Positions 1-11,200 of a stretch of DNA of 64,000 bases are shown here, one piece after another. A program made the translations under genes and the position numbers. The notes under the pieces are model-generated. The model was not told the DNA's origin. It saw only the letters and a list, made by a program, of their open reading frames with translations, and ran no database searches. This stretch comes from Bacteroidales bacterium (GTDB lineage: Bacteria > Bacteroidota > Bacteroidia > Bacteroidales > UBA1715), in the NCBI GenBank assembly GCA_016714605.1, contig JADKDL010000019.1:1-64000 (forward strand), read 5' to 3'. The first letter of the stretch is position 1, and each line of letters opens with the position of its first letter.

Positions 1-95
1 TACAGACTATGCTAAACTATTACGCTACGCTGGAGCTTCCGGATTTACTAGCGCCAAAGATGCCGAATATATCAGCAATGGCTGTTAGGTCTTTG
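1..95. repeat. Dispersed repeat, copy 1 of 2
   Basis: The first 95 bases match 27008-27103 at most positions; both copies start at 'tacagactatgcta' and end at 'ggctgttagg' plus a few bases. No coding sense is apparent. The copy is cut by the window edge. It belongs to the intergenic repeat families that fill this region. Confidence 0.75.
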
Positions 96-163
96 TGAAA
101 ATAAATATGGTAAATTACGGTGATACTCACAGATGGCGCAATCCTCTAACAGAGTAGCACAAA

Positions 164-643
164 CTATCCGGAAGCACCAACTAATCCGTAAACTCTTTTT
201 CCATTTATAGTAGTAACTTTTATTACCCAACAATTTGTTTTAATTCTGATTTTTTTAGAGTAAACCTCACAAGTAACTTTATAATAATCATTTTCTTTAA
301 CTAAATTTGTTTCTTGCAAACCCTCTATTTCATCGTATTTTATACATTTAAAACTATTACTATTTACAATATTTCCACAAAAAAACTCATTTAGAAACTG
401 AGTTGTTCTACCTTTAAGGAAATCATCATGTTGTTCTTTTACATAATTTTTATCCATTAACTGCATTATTTTAGTTGCATCATGAGAAACAACAGCTTTC
501 TCAAATTCGGCTAAATAGATTTTAACTTCACTAGTAACATCAGAATCTTGTTTAACAGTAGTACTATTCTTTGTTGAAGAACAACCAAGAACACTAAGAA
601 TAAACAACAATAGCCCAAACATTTTAACAATTTTTTCTTTCAT
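164..643 (-). CDS. Small lipoprotein of unknown function
   Basis: A 159-residue protein with a positively charged start, a hydrophobic stretch and a lipobox ending LSVLGC near residue 21, so it should be exported and lipid-anchored. The mature part has the alternation expected of a small NTF2-like or DUF4878-type fold (YLAEFEKAVVSHDATKIMQL near residue 43), but that family call is only a guess. It is the first of a long run of minus-strand single-gene units. The start at 643 is set by the signal peptide. Confidence 0.75.
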   Translation of the reverse strand: MKEKIVKMFGLLLFILSVLGCSSTKNSTTVKQDSDVTSEVKIYLAEFEKAVVSHDATKIMQLMDKNYVKEQHDDFLKGRTTQFLNEFFCGNIVNSNSFKCIKYDEIEGLQETNLVKENDYYKVTCEVYSKKIRIKTNCWVIKVTTINGKRVYGLVGASG

Positions 644-798
644 TTTAGATTTTCTATTTAATAGTAAGTGATAATAATTGAAATTTCCATATAGTTTTTC
701 CCCGCTCGGCTTAGTTCGGTTTAAACTGTGCTTAAGACGAATAGGATAGGTACAAAATAAAACTTTTCTTTTTCATATTTCTGTTTTTTTTCTATTGT
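644..798. other. Intergenic, repeat fragment
   Basis: A short stretch around 698-745 resembles the 'cgctcggcttag...gtgcttaag' left arm of the REPIN-like family seen intact at 29371 and 35049, but it is degraded. No gene was seen. Confidence 0.35.
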
Positions 799-1284
799 TT
801 ATTCAATATCACAGTTAATGTTACAAAACTCAATCAAATCTTTAATTCTGTGATCATAAAGTTCTTGCATTCTTCCATTTTCAGCAATGCTTCTTTCCTG
901 ACCATTTCCATACAACTCACCAAGAATTGAAGATTCATTTGTGACAAATAGTATGAATAAAGAATCTGATTCTGTGAATATCTCTTTTATCTTTTTATAA
1001 TCTGTCCAATTTTCAAAAGATATCGTTGAATCTTCTTCCAGAGCTTTTTGTCTTGATACGGAATCTTGTATTATTAATAAATCTAAACATGTATTTATCT
1101 TGCTGATAATCGAATCGTATTTTGCAATGGATTGATACAGTTTGTAACTCGCACAGAATCTATATTCTAGTGTTGTGTATGCTGTGTCGCAATTGAGTAA
1201 TATATCATCGTATTCAATCACCTGACAATGTAGTCTCGAAATTGATAATAATAATACTGTAATCATTAAAAACCTTATAATCAT
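799..1284 (-). CDS. Secreted LprI/DUF1311-like protein
   Basis: A 161-residue protein with an N-terminal signal peptide (about 20 residues, cut after the LHC region). The mature part has the LprI/DUF1311 layout: two early cysteines (LNCDTAYTTLEYRFCASY), a helical 'LYQSIAKYDSIISKI' stretch, a Trp-containing helix (FENWTDYKKI) and a C-terminal region with charged residues and cysteines. LprI-type proteins are small secreted proteins, some of which inhibit lysozyme; the function here is inferred from layout only. A second protein with a related C-terminal domain is at 13618-14592. Confidence 0.55.
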   Translation of the reverse strand: MIIRFLMITVLLLSISRLHCQVIEYDDILLNCDTAYTTLEYRFCASYKLYQSIAKYDSIISKINTCLDLLIIQDSVSRQKALEEDSTISFENWTDYKKIKEIFTESDSLFILFVTNESSILGELYGNGQERSIAENGRMQELYDHRIKDLIEFCNINCDIE

Positions 1285-2226
1285 TATTCTTTATATTTAA
1301 AAACCAAACTCAATTACTTTATAGCACAAAAACATACTACTACAAACACATTCAACTTTCATATTGTATTTCTGTTTTATTTTTCAGCCGGGCTACAAAC
1401 ACTTGTTTTTGTTAAAACTTTTATTTGTTTTATTGGGATTGCAACCACGAAGTGCTTAACGAAGCTAAACCCTAATGAGTGGGAGGTTTTATTATACACC
1501 TCTTTGCTTTAAGTTTTATTTTTTTGACAAAATTTCTACATATTCGATTAATATGAATTTCTCCACTTGTCAATTAAATTCTATCATCTCTTTAGTAAAC
1601 TGAGGTGTTTTTGCATAAAATTTATATTTCGGACAAAACATTCCAAATGAATCTATATAAGACTATCTTTCTTGGGGATAATTTTTGTGTTTCTTTATTA
1701 AAAGTTACATACCAATTCTAATTGAAAATCTGTTTTTTGAAATTCTTATTAAATATTTCTTATTTTATAGACTCTTTCATGTTGTTTTATGTTTAAGTTC
1801 TCCTTTTTATACAAATACATTTCTCGTATCATTTGACATCAATTTTATATGAATTTTCCCATAATGCCATTCTATATTTGCTTTAATTTCGATATTTTAC
1901 TGGCATATTTTTATAAAAAACCATCAAATTTGCCTTCTTTATAGTACATCTTATTCAAGTCTCTCTGACTGATTAAAGCTCACTCACAAACATGTTTATA
2001 ATTAATAATTTCCTGTTTATAAATGAGAATCGATTTTTGTGCCCTTCTTCGGTTCCATTAAGATATTGCCATGATAAGATTCTCCATTTTTGTGCTTTTC
2101 CACTAAACAAAGATTCTCCTTTTCCTTTTTTTAACTGTCAAGCGCTTTCAACTGAATATAAGATATATTGAGCCTGAACATAATTGTTTGTTGAAATAAT
2201 TATGGTTATCAGTAATAGAATATTTT
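1285..2226. other. Long intergenic stretch with repeat and decayed coding
   Basis: Around 1380-1492 there is a hybrid of the two main repeat families of this region (a 'gccgggctacaa' arm followed by 'cgaagctaaaccctaatgag'). From about 1500 to 2200 the minus strand shows short coding-like runs with repeated stops, including a MORN-like run (YYKEGKFDG when indels are ignored, near 1910-1960). It is probably the remnant of a MORN-repeat protein gene. No intact ORF was seen. Confidence 0.4.
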
Positions 2227-2940
2227 TCATCTTTTAATTTGGATAACTTTTTTCGCTGTTATTCTAAAATGCCCTATAACATCCCAATATTCATAACCAC
2301 AATCTTCAAATACGTATATTTCTGTTTTTTTTGTATCAAATATACCTTCTATCCCCTCACCCACGATTGACGCAGTGTTCAGAAGTAAACCTAAGAGTGG
2401 CGTATTGGTTGTTCGTGCTTTATTCTTTATAAACCACACATTCTTAATCACATTTCTCCACAATTATTATTATGGTACTATCAAACAAATGCTTTATCTA
2501 ATTCAAGCCAATAATATTTTATGTCTCAACAAATCGTCAACATTAAAAACTGGACCAAAATTGGTAGCATGACTTCTTTCCAACTCAGATTTTATATAAT
2601 TACTCCAGTTTGAAGTGATATAGAATCCAAAAATTAAACTCGTAATTTCTTAATGAAAAGTAGTCTCCTGCAAAGGAAAGGGTTGAATAACTCAGTTCAA
2701 TTACAGTATTTAAATTCTTTTCTTCAAGTTTCCAAGTTAACTGATCGTATAACCCATCAAAATGTTGTTTAGGAAAACCGATTGTACTCAGAATTATTCA
2801 ATATTTCCCATTTAGTGGGCAAACTTAAATGCTTTAAATTGACATTTGGCATTTGAATAGAATTTTTTGTCAAATCCAGGTTTTCGACTTTGGACCAAAC
2901 ATAACTCCGGTTAAAAGGCAAATTTCAGGGACAACTTAAA
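2227..2940 (-). pseudogene. Decayed gene, unknown
   Basis: Only the last 78 codons (2227-2463) are open. Further upstream the minus strand reads as protein in broken frames, for example FPKQHFDGLYDQLTWKLEEK near 2740-2780, followed by stops and frame changes. This suggests one former gene of over 200 codons with several indels. The family was not recognised. Confidence 0.4.
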
Positions 2941-3001
2941 TTTATTTGCCATTTTTTTTTAAATAGTTTAATATGATTTTTTTCTGCTACCACAACATCC
3001 G

Positions 3002-3153
3002 GCCAACATTCCCCACCTAACCGCTCTTCAACTAAGTATATATCTGTTATGTTTATAATTGTTTTTTTGTATCAAATATTCCTTCTATACCCAACCCCAC
3101 ATTTAGATTGCAACTACGTAGTGTTCAACGAAGCTAAACCAAAATGAGCGGCG
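3002..3153 (-). repeat. Family A palindromic repeat (attC-like candidate)
   Basis: About 150 bp shared with 13453-13606, 20041-20195 and 20791-20950. Read on the gene strand it starts just after a gene stop with CCGCTCATTTTGGTTTAGC, continues to a TTGAAG segment and ends in GGTTAGGT, which fits the GTTRRRY core of integron attC sites. The first 57 bases fold into an imperfect hairpin (CCGCTC pairs with GAGCGG, with bulges). Confidence 0.6.
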
Positions 3154-3165
3154 TTATACCATTTT

Positions 3166-3717
3166 TTATTTTATCTTAAAGCTATTCATGATTTTTTCAC
3201 CGATTGCTTGGTATTTATCAAATTGATTTGTCTCACATGTCAAAGTCAAAATATAGGCTTTTTGTTTAACAATCAAATAATATTGCTCAAACTTAAGCTT
3301 GAACTGTCCCTGAGTTCCAGTATAAATAACTTTTTGATATTCTAAATCATCAGTTTTAATTCGTTTACTTTCAATGATATTTCCGTTGGTAATCATTGTT
3401 CTTATTTGTCCTTCCGATATTTCCACATACTTATCAAGGTTTATATTTTGTCCTGTTAAATCTTGAATTATTAAATTGACATTTTCTCTGAATAAGTCTT
3501 GTTGAGAAGTCTGTTTGGATAAAAGGATAAAGGACATACCCATTTGTCCTGACTTATTTAATTCAAAGCTATCAGGATACTGAATTGTAAAAAATGATTC
3601 ATCTATGGTTTTCCAATCATCAGGAATATCGGATTGTACATTTTTTTGAGTTGTCTGTCCGCAAGCAATTAAACTAAAAAAAATAGATGTAAGTCCGAAT
3701 AATTTAATCTTTTTCAT
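3166..3717 (-). CDS. Lipoprotein with PsbP/DcrB-like domain
   Basis: The start is placed at 3717 because it gives a standard signal, MKKIKLFGLTSIFFSLIAC, with a lipobox at Cys 19; the ORF is open 12 codons further upstream. The mature part (DDWKTIDESFFTIQYPDSF ... IGEKIMNSFKIK) has the beta-rich pattern and the ending of PsbP/DcrB/DUF1795-like proteins, which are periplasmic or lipid-anchored and of poorly known role. It is a single gene followed by a family A repeat. Confidence 0.6.
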   Translation of the reverse strand: MKKIKLFGLTSIFFSLIACGQTTQKNVQSDIPDDWKTIDESFFTIQYPDSFELNKSGQMGMSFILLSKQTSQQDLFRENVNLIIQDLTGQNINLDKYVEISEGQIRTMITNGNIIESKRIKTDDLEYQKVIYTGTQGQFKLKFEQYYLIVKQKAYILTLTCETNQFDKYQAIGEKIMNSFKIK

Positions 3718-3812
3718 AGTTTTGTTTTTAATCATAATATTGTTTAATCCCATATTAAGTAATTTTTTATTCTAATCTACCTCCCGTTCGTTTGGGTTTA
3801 GCGGCGCGTACA

Positions 3813-4970
3813 TCATTCATTCTTTATTAAATATATCGAACCCGTTACAAATCCTTTTTTATCTCCCTCTGATGATATTAATAAATCACCATTTTCATAA
3901 AACGACAAACCTTCGGGTTTGTAATATTTCTCAGCAGACAACGGAATTATATTTATTAATTGTTTGTCCTTATATATTGCAATAAACCTGTCGGAAGCAG
4001 AAAGAATATACATTTCTTTTGTAATTGGATGAATTGCAATTGATGATGGATTAAACAGAATTTTTGTAATTCCTAATTCAGAATAATTTTTAGTTAGAAA
4101 ATTAGATAAATCATCAATATTTATCTCCAAATAAGGTTCAATGTTATCAAATCTGTTTGTTTTAGCTCTATAAATCATTCGTTTTGATTCTGCATCATTG
4201 AATAAAGCATCTTTACAGGCAATATAGATATACCATCATTAAAACAAATTCCCTCAATATTCAAAGAATTTATCTTGAAGCATTGTTTGTGATGTTTTTG
4301 TTTTATTTTTAAAATCACACAAATAAATTTCCATCACTTCTCAGAACATAAACAATGTTTTATTAATCGATAAATCTTCAAAATCACCAATATCAGTAAA
4401 TCTAAATGAATTAGAAATTTCTTGTTTTCTTAAATCCTATGCAAATATAGAACCGATTTCATCTTGAATGCAGTAAATAACATTTTCAGAACTTAAAGCT
4501 ATACCCGAAACTTCTTTCAATAAATCGGGCATCTCATACACGCTATCGGGTTTGTGGAATTTATATTTTGCTGATTTATACATGCTATTCTTTTCAACAG
4601 CATTGAAATCAAGTGTTGAAGAAATATCTATAGGTTTAATTTTAAACCACTTTCCATCGTTTGTAAAATATAAATTTTGCTCAATACCATCCTTTAAAAT
4701 TTCAACTTTCAGAAATGTAGTGTCATTTGTTTTGACTTGTGAAACCTCGTCAAGGATCCAACCAAGATATTTTTTTTCAAGTTTGCTATTAATTTTGTCT
4801 AAAGGTATTTCATTAAGGTTTGAGTGTTCACTATACAACAATGTATTATTTCTTATGCCTATTTCATAGCGTTTACCATCGCATAAGTATTCAACTTCAA
4901 CATATCCGTCTGTAGTTGTTTCTACTTCAACTATATCAGGTTTTGAACACTGCTCATATACTATTTTCAT
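3813..4970 (-). pseudogene. SdiA-regulated-domain protein, broken
   Basis: The N-terminal part (4437-4970) and C-terminal part (3813-4178) are two pieces of one beta-propeller protein of the SdiA-regulated family (MPDLLKEVSGIALSSENVIY, then CIQDEIGSIFA, later YKPEGLSFYENGDLLISSEG). Between them the minus strand still encodes the missing part (DLRKQEISNSFRFTDIGDFE; YVLRSDGNLFVCDFKN) but with an in-frame TAG at about 4438 and at least two 1-base shifts (about 4338 and 4258). The nonsense codon plus shifts make real decay more likely here than sequencing error alone. The N-terminal 100 residues are an unrecognised extension. Confidence 0.7.
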
Positions 4971-5148
4971 ATAGTCTTTTGAATCTGCTTCAACTTGTTT
5001 CTTCTCATTTGTCTGTCATAGCCATCAAGGATTAAAGGATTGCGGTTGATGCCACAGCCAATACATCCATAAAGTGCCGAATTTGAATCACTTGCGAAAC
5101 ACCTCATATTTACTACAATTTAGTTATTCGGCGTTAATTATTTAATTT

Positions 5149-6438
5149 CTACTTCTCAACCAATTTAAGCTTTAATATATCATTTGAGTTGTTTGCTATA
5201 TTTACAATCTCTTTGTCATTGGAGTTGGATGTAGTTCCATCTGAAGTATAATAGGCGTATTTTACATATCCATGCTCTTCTGCTCCTGATGACCAATAAT
5301 ACAAATAAAATTCTTTATCAATATCTCTATCTGAAATATCTAATATAAAACTTGCTGAGTTACTGCCTTCAGGAATATATATTTTATCCCAGTAGCTTAT
5401 TGTTCTTTCTTCCAATTCGGTTAATGTCATAGTTATATATATTCCTCCTTTGGGAGCAAGTTCATTATCAGGTAATGAGATCTCCCCATTAAATCGGTAT
5501 TGAACAGGTAATATAGTAAGATTAATATTAGTAATATCATTGCTGTTCAAATTATTATCTAGTGCCGCATGCTTTCCTATCACTGTAGCAGACTGAGAAT
5601 AATATCCGGTTTTGGCATATCTATCAGTTTGATCTTGCAACAAAGTATAGCTTAGTGTACTATCTTTATTATCTCTTGTAATATAACTTATATAGAATAC
5701 AGAGCTTTTGCCATATGGAATTTTAAACCTGTTGCTGTTTATAAAACCTATAACACCACGCTCAGGAGCCGTCTCTCCATTAGGAAGGCTAATGGTGCCC
5801 ATTATTCGCAATTTATTAAAATCTCTTAGCTGTGCCATATTAGGGAAATAACTGCTTTTAAACTCAAACAATTTGTCGGCTTTCGTGTATTCTTCTGCCG
5901 ATGTTAATTTATGGTCTTCACCTTTTAATGAATCGATATTTTGCTCATCGTTAAGTAAAAACCATGAATATTGAGGCCAACCACTTTTAAGGGCACACCA
6001 TGTAGGGTCAATGTTATAGTATGTATTATCAATCATTACCTTTACCCATAGGTGTCCGGCTTTACGAACCACAACAAAAGATGTTAAGCCTGCCTCAGAA
6101 AATAATAGGTCAAGTCCACGAGCAAATCCCACGCAATCGGCTTGGTTATGAACCAATGCTGTATAAGCACTTGTTTTGCCGTCTAACATCCCATACTTAA
6201 CTGAGCTTGTAATATACTCGTGCAAAACAAGAATCTTCTCAAATTCAGTCATTTTACTATTAATTAAACTATCTACAATGTGTTGAGCTTTATTGATAGC
6301 TTGCTGCTCTTCTGTTTCATGAGTGACTTTATCGTCAACACTTTCCTTAATACATGAAAAGATTAATGCAAATGCGAAAATGAGTAATAAAGCATTCTTA
6401 AATCGATTTATAAAATTACCCACTTTTATTTCTTTCAT
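5149..6438 (-). CDS. Transglutaminase-like lipoprotein
   Basis: A 429-residue protein. The signal peptide ends in a lipobox (ALIFSC, Cys near 29). Residues about 50-160 form a transglutaminase-like/papain-fold core with the Cys-His-Asp triad visible: ADCVGFARG (Cys), AGHLWVKV (His) and NIDPTW (Asp). The C-terminal half (about 215-425) is two related beta-sandwich repeats, each starting with a 'GTISLPNGETAPERGV / GEISLPDNELAPKGGI' strand. It is probably a surface protease or cross-linking enzyme; the substrate is unknown. Confidence 0.8.
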   Translation of the reverse strand: MKEIKVGNFINRFKNALLLIFAFALIFSCIKESVDDKVTHETEEQQAINKAQHIVDSLINSKMTEFEKILVLHEYITSSVKYGMLDGKTSAYTALVHNQADCVGFARGLDLLFSEAGLTSFVVVRKAGHLWVKVMIDNTYYNIDPTWCALKSGWPQYSWFLLNDEQNIDSLKGEDHKLTSAEEYTKADKLFEFKSSYFPNMAQLRDFNKLRIMGTISLPNGETAPERGVIGFINSNRFKIPYGKSSVFYISYITRDNKDSTLSYTLLQDQTDRYAKTGYYSQSATVIGKHAALDNNLNSNDITNINLTILPVQYRFNGEISLPDNELAPKGGIYITMTLTELEERTISYWDKIYIPEGSNSASFILDISDRDIDKEFYLYYWSSGAEEHGYVKYAYYTSDGTTSNSNDKEIVNIANNSNDILKLKLVEK

Positions 6439-6624
6439 TATTTACTATTTATTTCCTTTGCATTCCTATCAACTATAAATTTTATCGTTGATATTCAGTA
6501 AATTAAATTTTACTAAAATTTATCATTTCTCTCTCAATTTTCAATCCCAGAATATGAGCGGCGGAATATGGCAAACTGGCAATCAAATAATTCTCAGTTC
6601 GCCTATTCGATATGTTGCATTTTT

Positions 6625-7254
6625 TTATTCTAACGTTACAATCATACAATCCCCAAGCTGTACGGTTTCTGAATTTCCAAAATCAAAGTCGATTGCTTTA
6701 AAATCATACTTATTGACATTCACAGTTGTGCTTACTGAGCCTAACAATTCTGTACAATTTTTATCATATACATCAAGTCTAACTTTCAAATTTCCGCTTT
6801 TAAGAAATCTAATATATATGTTCACTTTCTTTGCTGGTATAAGAGTCTTCGTCGCACCCAATACCTGTAAATCATTTGAACTTTTTTCAGAAACTTTCCA
6901 TTTAAAATCGGTTAAATTGTCCTCTAAACCTTGACCATACCCACTTAAAAATGTAACTGTAGCTTTTCCTAGATTTTCTCCTATTTCTTGCCCTTTTTCT
7001 GAGGATACTTTTTCTAAACCTTTTGAAGCTCCATATACCAGTTCTCCAACAGATTCAGTAGTTGATTCTGCTATTTTGCCATTGTCCGATTTTAAAACTT
7101 CATTTATGCCCTTCCCTGCTTCAATTGCTTGTTTTGCAACAAACTTTGCCGCCTTTTTGGTTAATGAACCATTGTCAATATAAGAACTACTAGTGCATGA
7201 ATACAACCCAAATATCAAAAGTGTAATCATCAATAAATTAAGTTTTTTTGTCAT
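6625..7254 (-). CDS. Lipoprotein of unknown function
   Basis: The start is placed at 7254 so that the signal MTKKLNLLMITLLIFGLYSC is complete (lipobox Cys 20); the upstream in-frame ATG at 7296 gives a poor signal. Residues about 25-110 are helical and Lys/Glu-rich (AAKFVAKQAIEAGKGINEVL), and the C-terminal 90 residues are a beta-rich domain. The family was not recognised. The +strand ORF over 6488-6934 is a shadow. Confidence 0.7.
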   Translation of the reverse strand: MTKKLNLLMITLLIFGLYSCTSSSYIDNGSLTKKAAKFVAKQAIEAGKGINEVLKSDNGKIAESTTESVGELVYGASKGLEKVSSEKGQEIGENLGKATVTFLSGYGQGLEDNLTDFKWKVSEKSSNDLQVLGATKTLIPAKKVNIYIRFLKSGNLKVRLDVYDKNCTELLGSVSTTVNVNKYDFKAIDFDFGNSETVQLGDCMIVTLE

Positions 7255-7422
7255 ATGTTTAGATTTGACCATGTTTTTTTCTAAAATAGCAACCAACGAT
7301 GCTTAAAACTTTTAGAAAAGGCATCAAATATACAAATATTTAGAAATAAACATAACGTGAAAACTTAATCTGCTAAGGTGTGAATTCTGACATGACTTAA
7401 GCCAAACGGAGTTCGTGCTTTT

Positions 7423-8088
7423 TTATAATTTTTCAATCATTGTATAAATTTTCCCCTTCCAAAACATCTTTTGATCAGGTTCATCTTTATTATTAAAATC
7501 AAAATTAAACTCCGCTTTTAAAATTCCTTTTGCCCAAGAATCCCTGTCAATTTTAATAAAACCGCCTTTGCAAAAATAAGTTTTTAGTCCAGGTGCAGAT
7601 ATAGGATTTAATTCTATTCTTGGAATGCAGGTGTCATAGTTAATCTCAAAAATCAAGCTACAATGAGTTCCTGCATTAGTCTGAGTGGAACAAATTATCT
7701 GGTTTTTATTTGTTTGTTTTGCTGTAATAAAATAAGTCCCGCTCCATTCATAACACCAGGCTTCACACGAAATAGAATGGAATTGATGTGTAGTATCAAC
7801 TAATCGATAAAATCTGATCAATGAATCAGGATTTATTTTGCCATCACTGTCTTTCATTGATTCAGTTTCTTTTGGACAAAATCCATCACAACTTAATTGT
7901 CCGTATTTATTTCTATAAACATCTTCTGGATAACTCCATTTTGTCCTAAAATCAAAATCTCCCGTCAAATTGTCAATCCATTGAATTTTAATTTGGCTCT
8001 TCTTATCATTAAATCCTGAATAAATGGTAAATCCAAATGAGAAAAATCCAATTAGTAGAATCAATATATGTTTCGTCAACTTATTCAT
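7423..8088 (-). CDS. Secreted protein of unknown function
   Basis: A 221-residue protein with an N-terminal hydrophobic segment (LTKHILILLIGFFSFGFTIY) that is a signal peptide or anchor. It has six or more cysteines in the middle (CDGFCPKE, SCEAWCYEW, CSTQTNAGTHC), suggesting disulfide bonding outside the cytoplasm. The family was not recognised. Confidence 0.65.
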   Translation of the reverse strand: MNKLTKHILILLIGFFSFGFTIYSGFNDKKSQIKIQWIDNLTGDFDFRTKWSYPEDVYRNKYGQLSCDGFCPKETESMKDSDGKINPDSLIRFYRLVDTTHQFHSISCEAWCYEWSGTYFITAKQTNKNQIICSTQTNAGTHCSLIFEINYDTCIPRIELNPISAPGLKTYFCKGGFIKIDRDSWAKGILKAEFNFDFNNKDEPDQKMFWKGKIYTMIEKL

Positions 8089-8208
8089 ATGTATCGGAGT
8101 GTTTTTTGTATGACTGCTTTCATCACTATATACCTAACTACAATCTTCAACTAAGTAAATATCTATTATGTTTATAATAGACAACATCTCAAGGCGTTTT
8201 ATTATTTG

Positions 8209-11200
8209 TTATTCAATCACAGAAGTTATCCATGAACATATTTTACCCGAATTTCCAATAACAGAGCAATAGTATATTCCCGAAGTTAAAGTAACACGTT
8301 CCTGATTCTGAGATATTTTTTTGCTCAGAATTAAAGATCCTTTTGAATCGTAGATAGTAAGAATTGCAGGCATTATACTTGCTGCGTCTTCAAAATCAAT
8401 GATAATTGGTTCATTTGCTTTCGCAGGATTTGGATATACTGTTATGATGTCATTAATAGTTGTGTTTTCGATATTTGTTGTATGATCATTTGTGATAGTA
8501 AATTCAGAGCCAACAAAAGAAATAGAATAATTAGTGTCAGTGCTCAACGTTCCGATAGTTATTTGATATATACCGATTGTATCACCCTCAGTTCTTTGCA
8601 ATTGTCCAGTAATAAAATCAGTATCTGTAATTTCGGGAGTTACATTATAATTCAGTACAGGATCAGTAGTTCCAACAATTTTTGTTTGTGGTAGAGCAGT
8701 GATGGTAACAGGTTTTGGAAGTATGGTAAACACTGCCCCTGTAAAATCAATAATATAATCGGCTTCGGCAAGTAAACTTCCTTGAGTAATGCTATATGTT
8801 CCAACCGATTCACCTACTTCGCGAATCAGATTACCTGTAATGGAAACAGATGTTCCGTTGCTCGAAGTATAGGTATAAAGTAATTCAGGATCAGCGTCTT
8901 TATATATTTTCGAAAGATTTCCAATGGCTTTGATACTAATTATTCCCTTTTTAATATCTAATACTTGTTGAGCAAAAATAGCGTCTGCATAATTACTATT
9001 TCCTGACTGATGAGCATAGATAAAACAATTACCTTCTTTTTTTAATGTAACTATTTGTCCGTATAGTCCACTACAAACTGCAATACTCGTATCTGAGCTT
9101 GAAAAAACAACTTTATTTCCCGATTCTCCACCAATTGCCGAAATAGTCAAAGTTTTGTTACTAAGTGTCTGTACAGGAATAGAAGTAAAGATAATTTCCT
9201 GCGTTTTTAAAGGTTCTGGTTCAGGAAGAATACTTACAAAAGTGCTTTGTGCAATATTTGTAACAACAGCCGGGTTGTAATCAAAGAAAATATATGCTTT
9301 ATTTTCTAATAGATAATTCTCTTTTGTCATTGTTTTTGAATCAATACTGAATTTTATAAAACCGTGACTGGCTGCTTCATTTGTAGTACTGTCTAGAAGG
9401 TGAATATCTTTGAAACTGAATATTACAACATTTCCTACGGTATCGTATGTCATAGTGTGGCTTTGGTCTATAACCTGCAATGTTTTAATATCAAGGTTCG
9501 CATCGAGTGTATCAATTACTTTAATGTTCTCTGCATCGATATTCCCTGTGTTTTGGAAACGAATTGTATAGGTGAGCTGACTGTTGAATAGAACGTAACC
9601 CTTGTCTGTAAATCCCGGACTTACCTGAATATCATTAGGGTCGAAAGAATTCAAAACAGGTGTATTTATGCTATCGGAGTTGTTCGATGGATTGGTATCT
9701 CCAGATGATACATCTCCAAGGGTTATCTTCATTTCGACATTTTTACCAGCAAGAAGAAAGTCTGGTAAAACCCTGCAATATAAAGAAGTATTATATTGAT
9801 CAAAATCGTTTATTGAGTCGATAATAAAAGTGAGAGTACTGTCATTAATTATCGAATTAGAGTTTTTGCAACTATCAAGAACCAAATATGGACTTAAAGT
9901 AACACAAACTGGTATGTTTTTATATTTAGTTCCTAGATTTGCAACTGATAAACGAACTTCAAATGCTCTACCAACAACTGCAGGAGAGATATTGGTAATA
10001 GATGTTGCAAGTTCGACAGCTTGTTTCGGTTTAACAATAAAAACAACGCCATTTCTATAATAACTATTTTGTGAATTTATATCAAAGCTAAGATTGTTCT
10101 GTGAGCTAACTACATCGGTGTAATTGTTTGGAACAAGGCTTAAGGTATATGTACCATAATGTTTCGGTTTAAAAACAAAGTAGCCGTTTGTATTGGTTGT
10201 AACAAAAACATCGTCGGGCATAATGTGAATTAGCTGATTATTCAAGAAAGGTGAATTCATTGATGTATTTGCATTAGAGGAAGTTGAAATATTGCCAGAG
10301 ATATACGATTCATATAATGTGATAGAAGAAACATTTTTGGAGAATGGACAACGACCATCGTCGGATTGAACTCTGTATGAATAGTTGCCTTCAATTGAGA
10401 TTGTCGGCGTGAAAGTACTTCCTGTGTCTACGTTTACATAATCAGAAGAACCTGAATTGCTAATGTATTGCGACCAGATAATGGTTTGACCTGGTGCCGA
10501 AATTGTAAATGTAGGTAATGTATCGACATTATACAAATTGTAATATTTGTTCTCAGGAAATGTGAAAGCTGACGTGCATTGCACCGTTTTATATTTCAGT
10601 TTTTTTAATTTAGATTCGCATTGTTGAACTGTATCATAAATTGAAACAAATATTTGAGTTGATGAGGAATTAAATGTTTTAATGTAGTTTTTGCCAATAT
10701 AATCCGTTGTTGTAGAATCCAAATACCATTTAACTGTTTGTGATGCCAGTAGTGTATTTTTAATCGCCAAATTTGCTCCTGCATAACTAGAGAATATTGT
10801 ATCAGTAATTACGGAATCTATATCCGGGATTTGTTCGGAATTACATATTGGTCTTACAATTATTTTTGTTAATGGGCTTGTACATATATCAACGGTATCG
10901 TAATCCAAAACACAATATTCTCCTGTTTTAACGGGTGTAAACGTATTTCCTGTTGCTAAAATCTGTTTATTTGTATTAAAGGCTGAATAGTCATACCACT
11001 GAAGTTCACTATTTACAGATGTTGACTTTGCATTTATTGTAGGGAATGATGTTCCCTGTACAACTTCAATAACTTTTTGATTCACATTGGGAGCTACTGC
11101 AAGACAACTGGTAAGGGTAATAGAAATTTCTTTAAAGTCGCTTTTATAACCATTAACAGATTGAGAAACGTAAATTTTATATGTTCCCAGCCCCTGAATA

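Noticed and set aside
3813..4970. Two independent genes
   Set aside because: Both pieces and the broken sequence between them belong to one SdiA-regulated-type propeller.
8482..10060. Small plus-strand ORFs inside the large T9SS protein gene
   Set aside because: They are shadows of the minus-strand coding sequence, with no plausible start signals or protein features.
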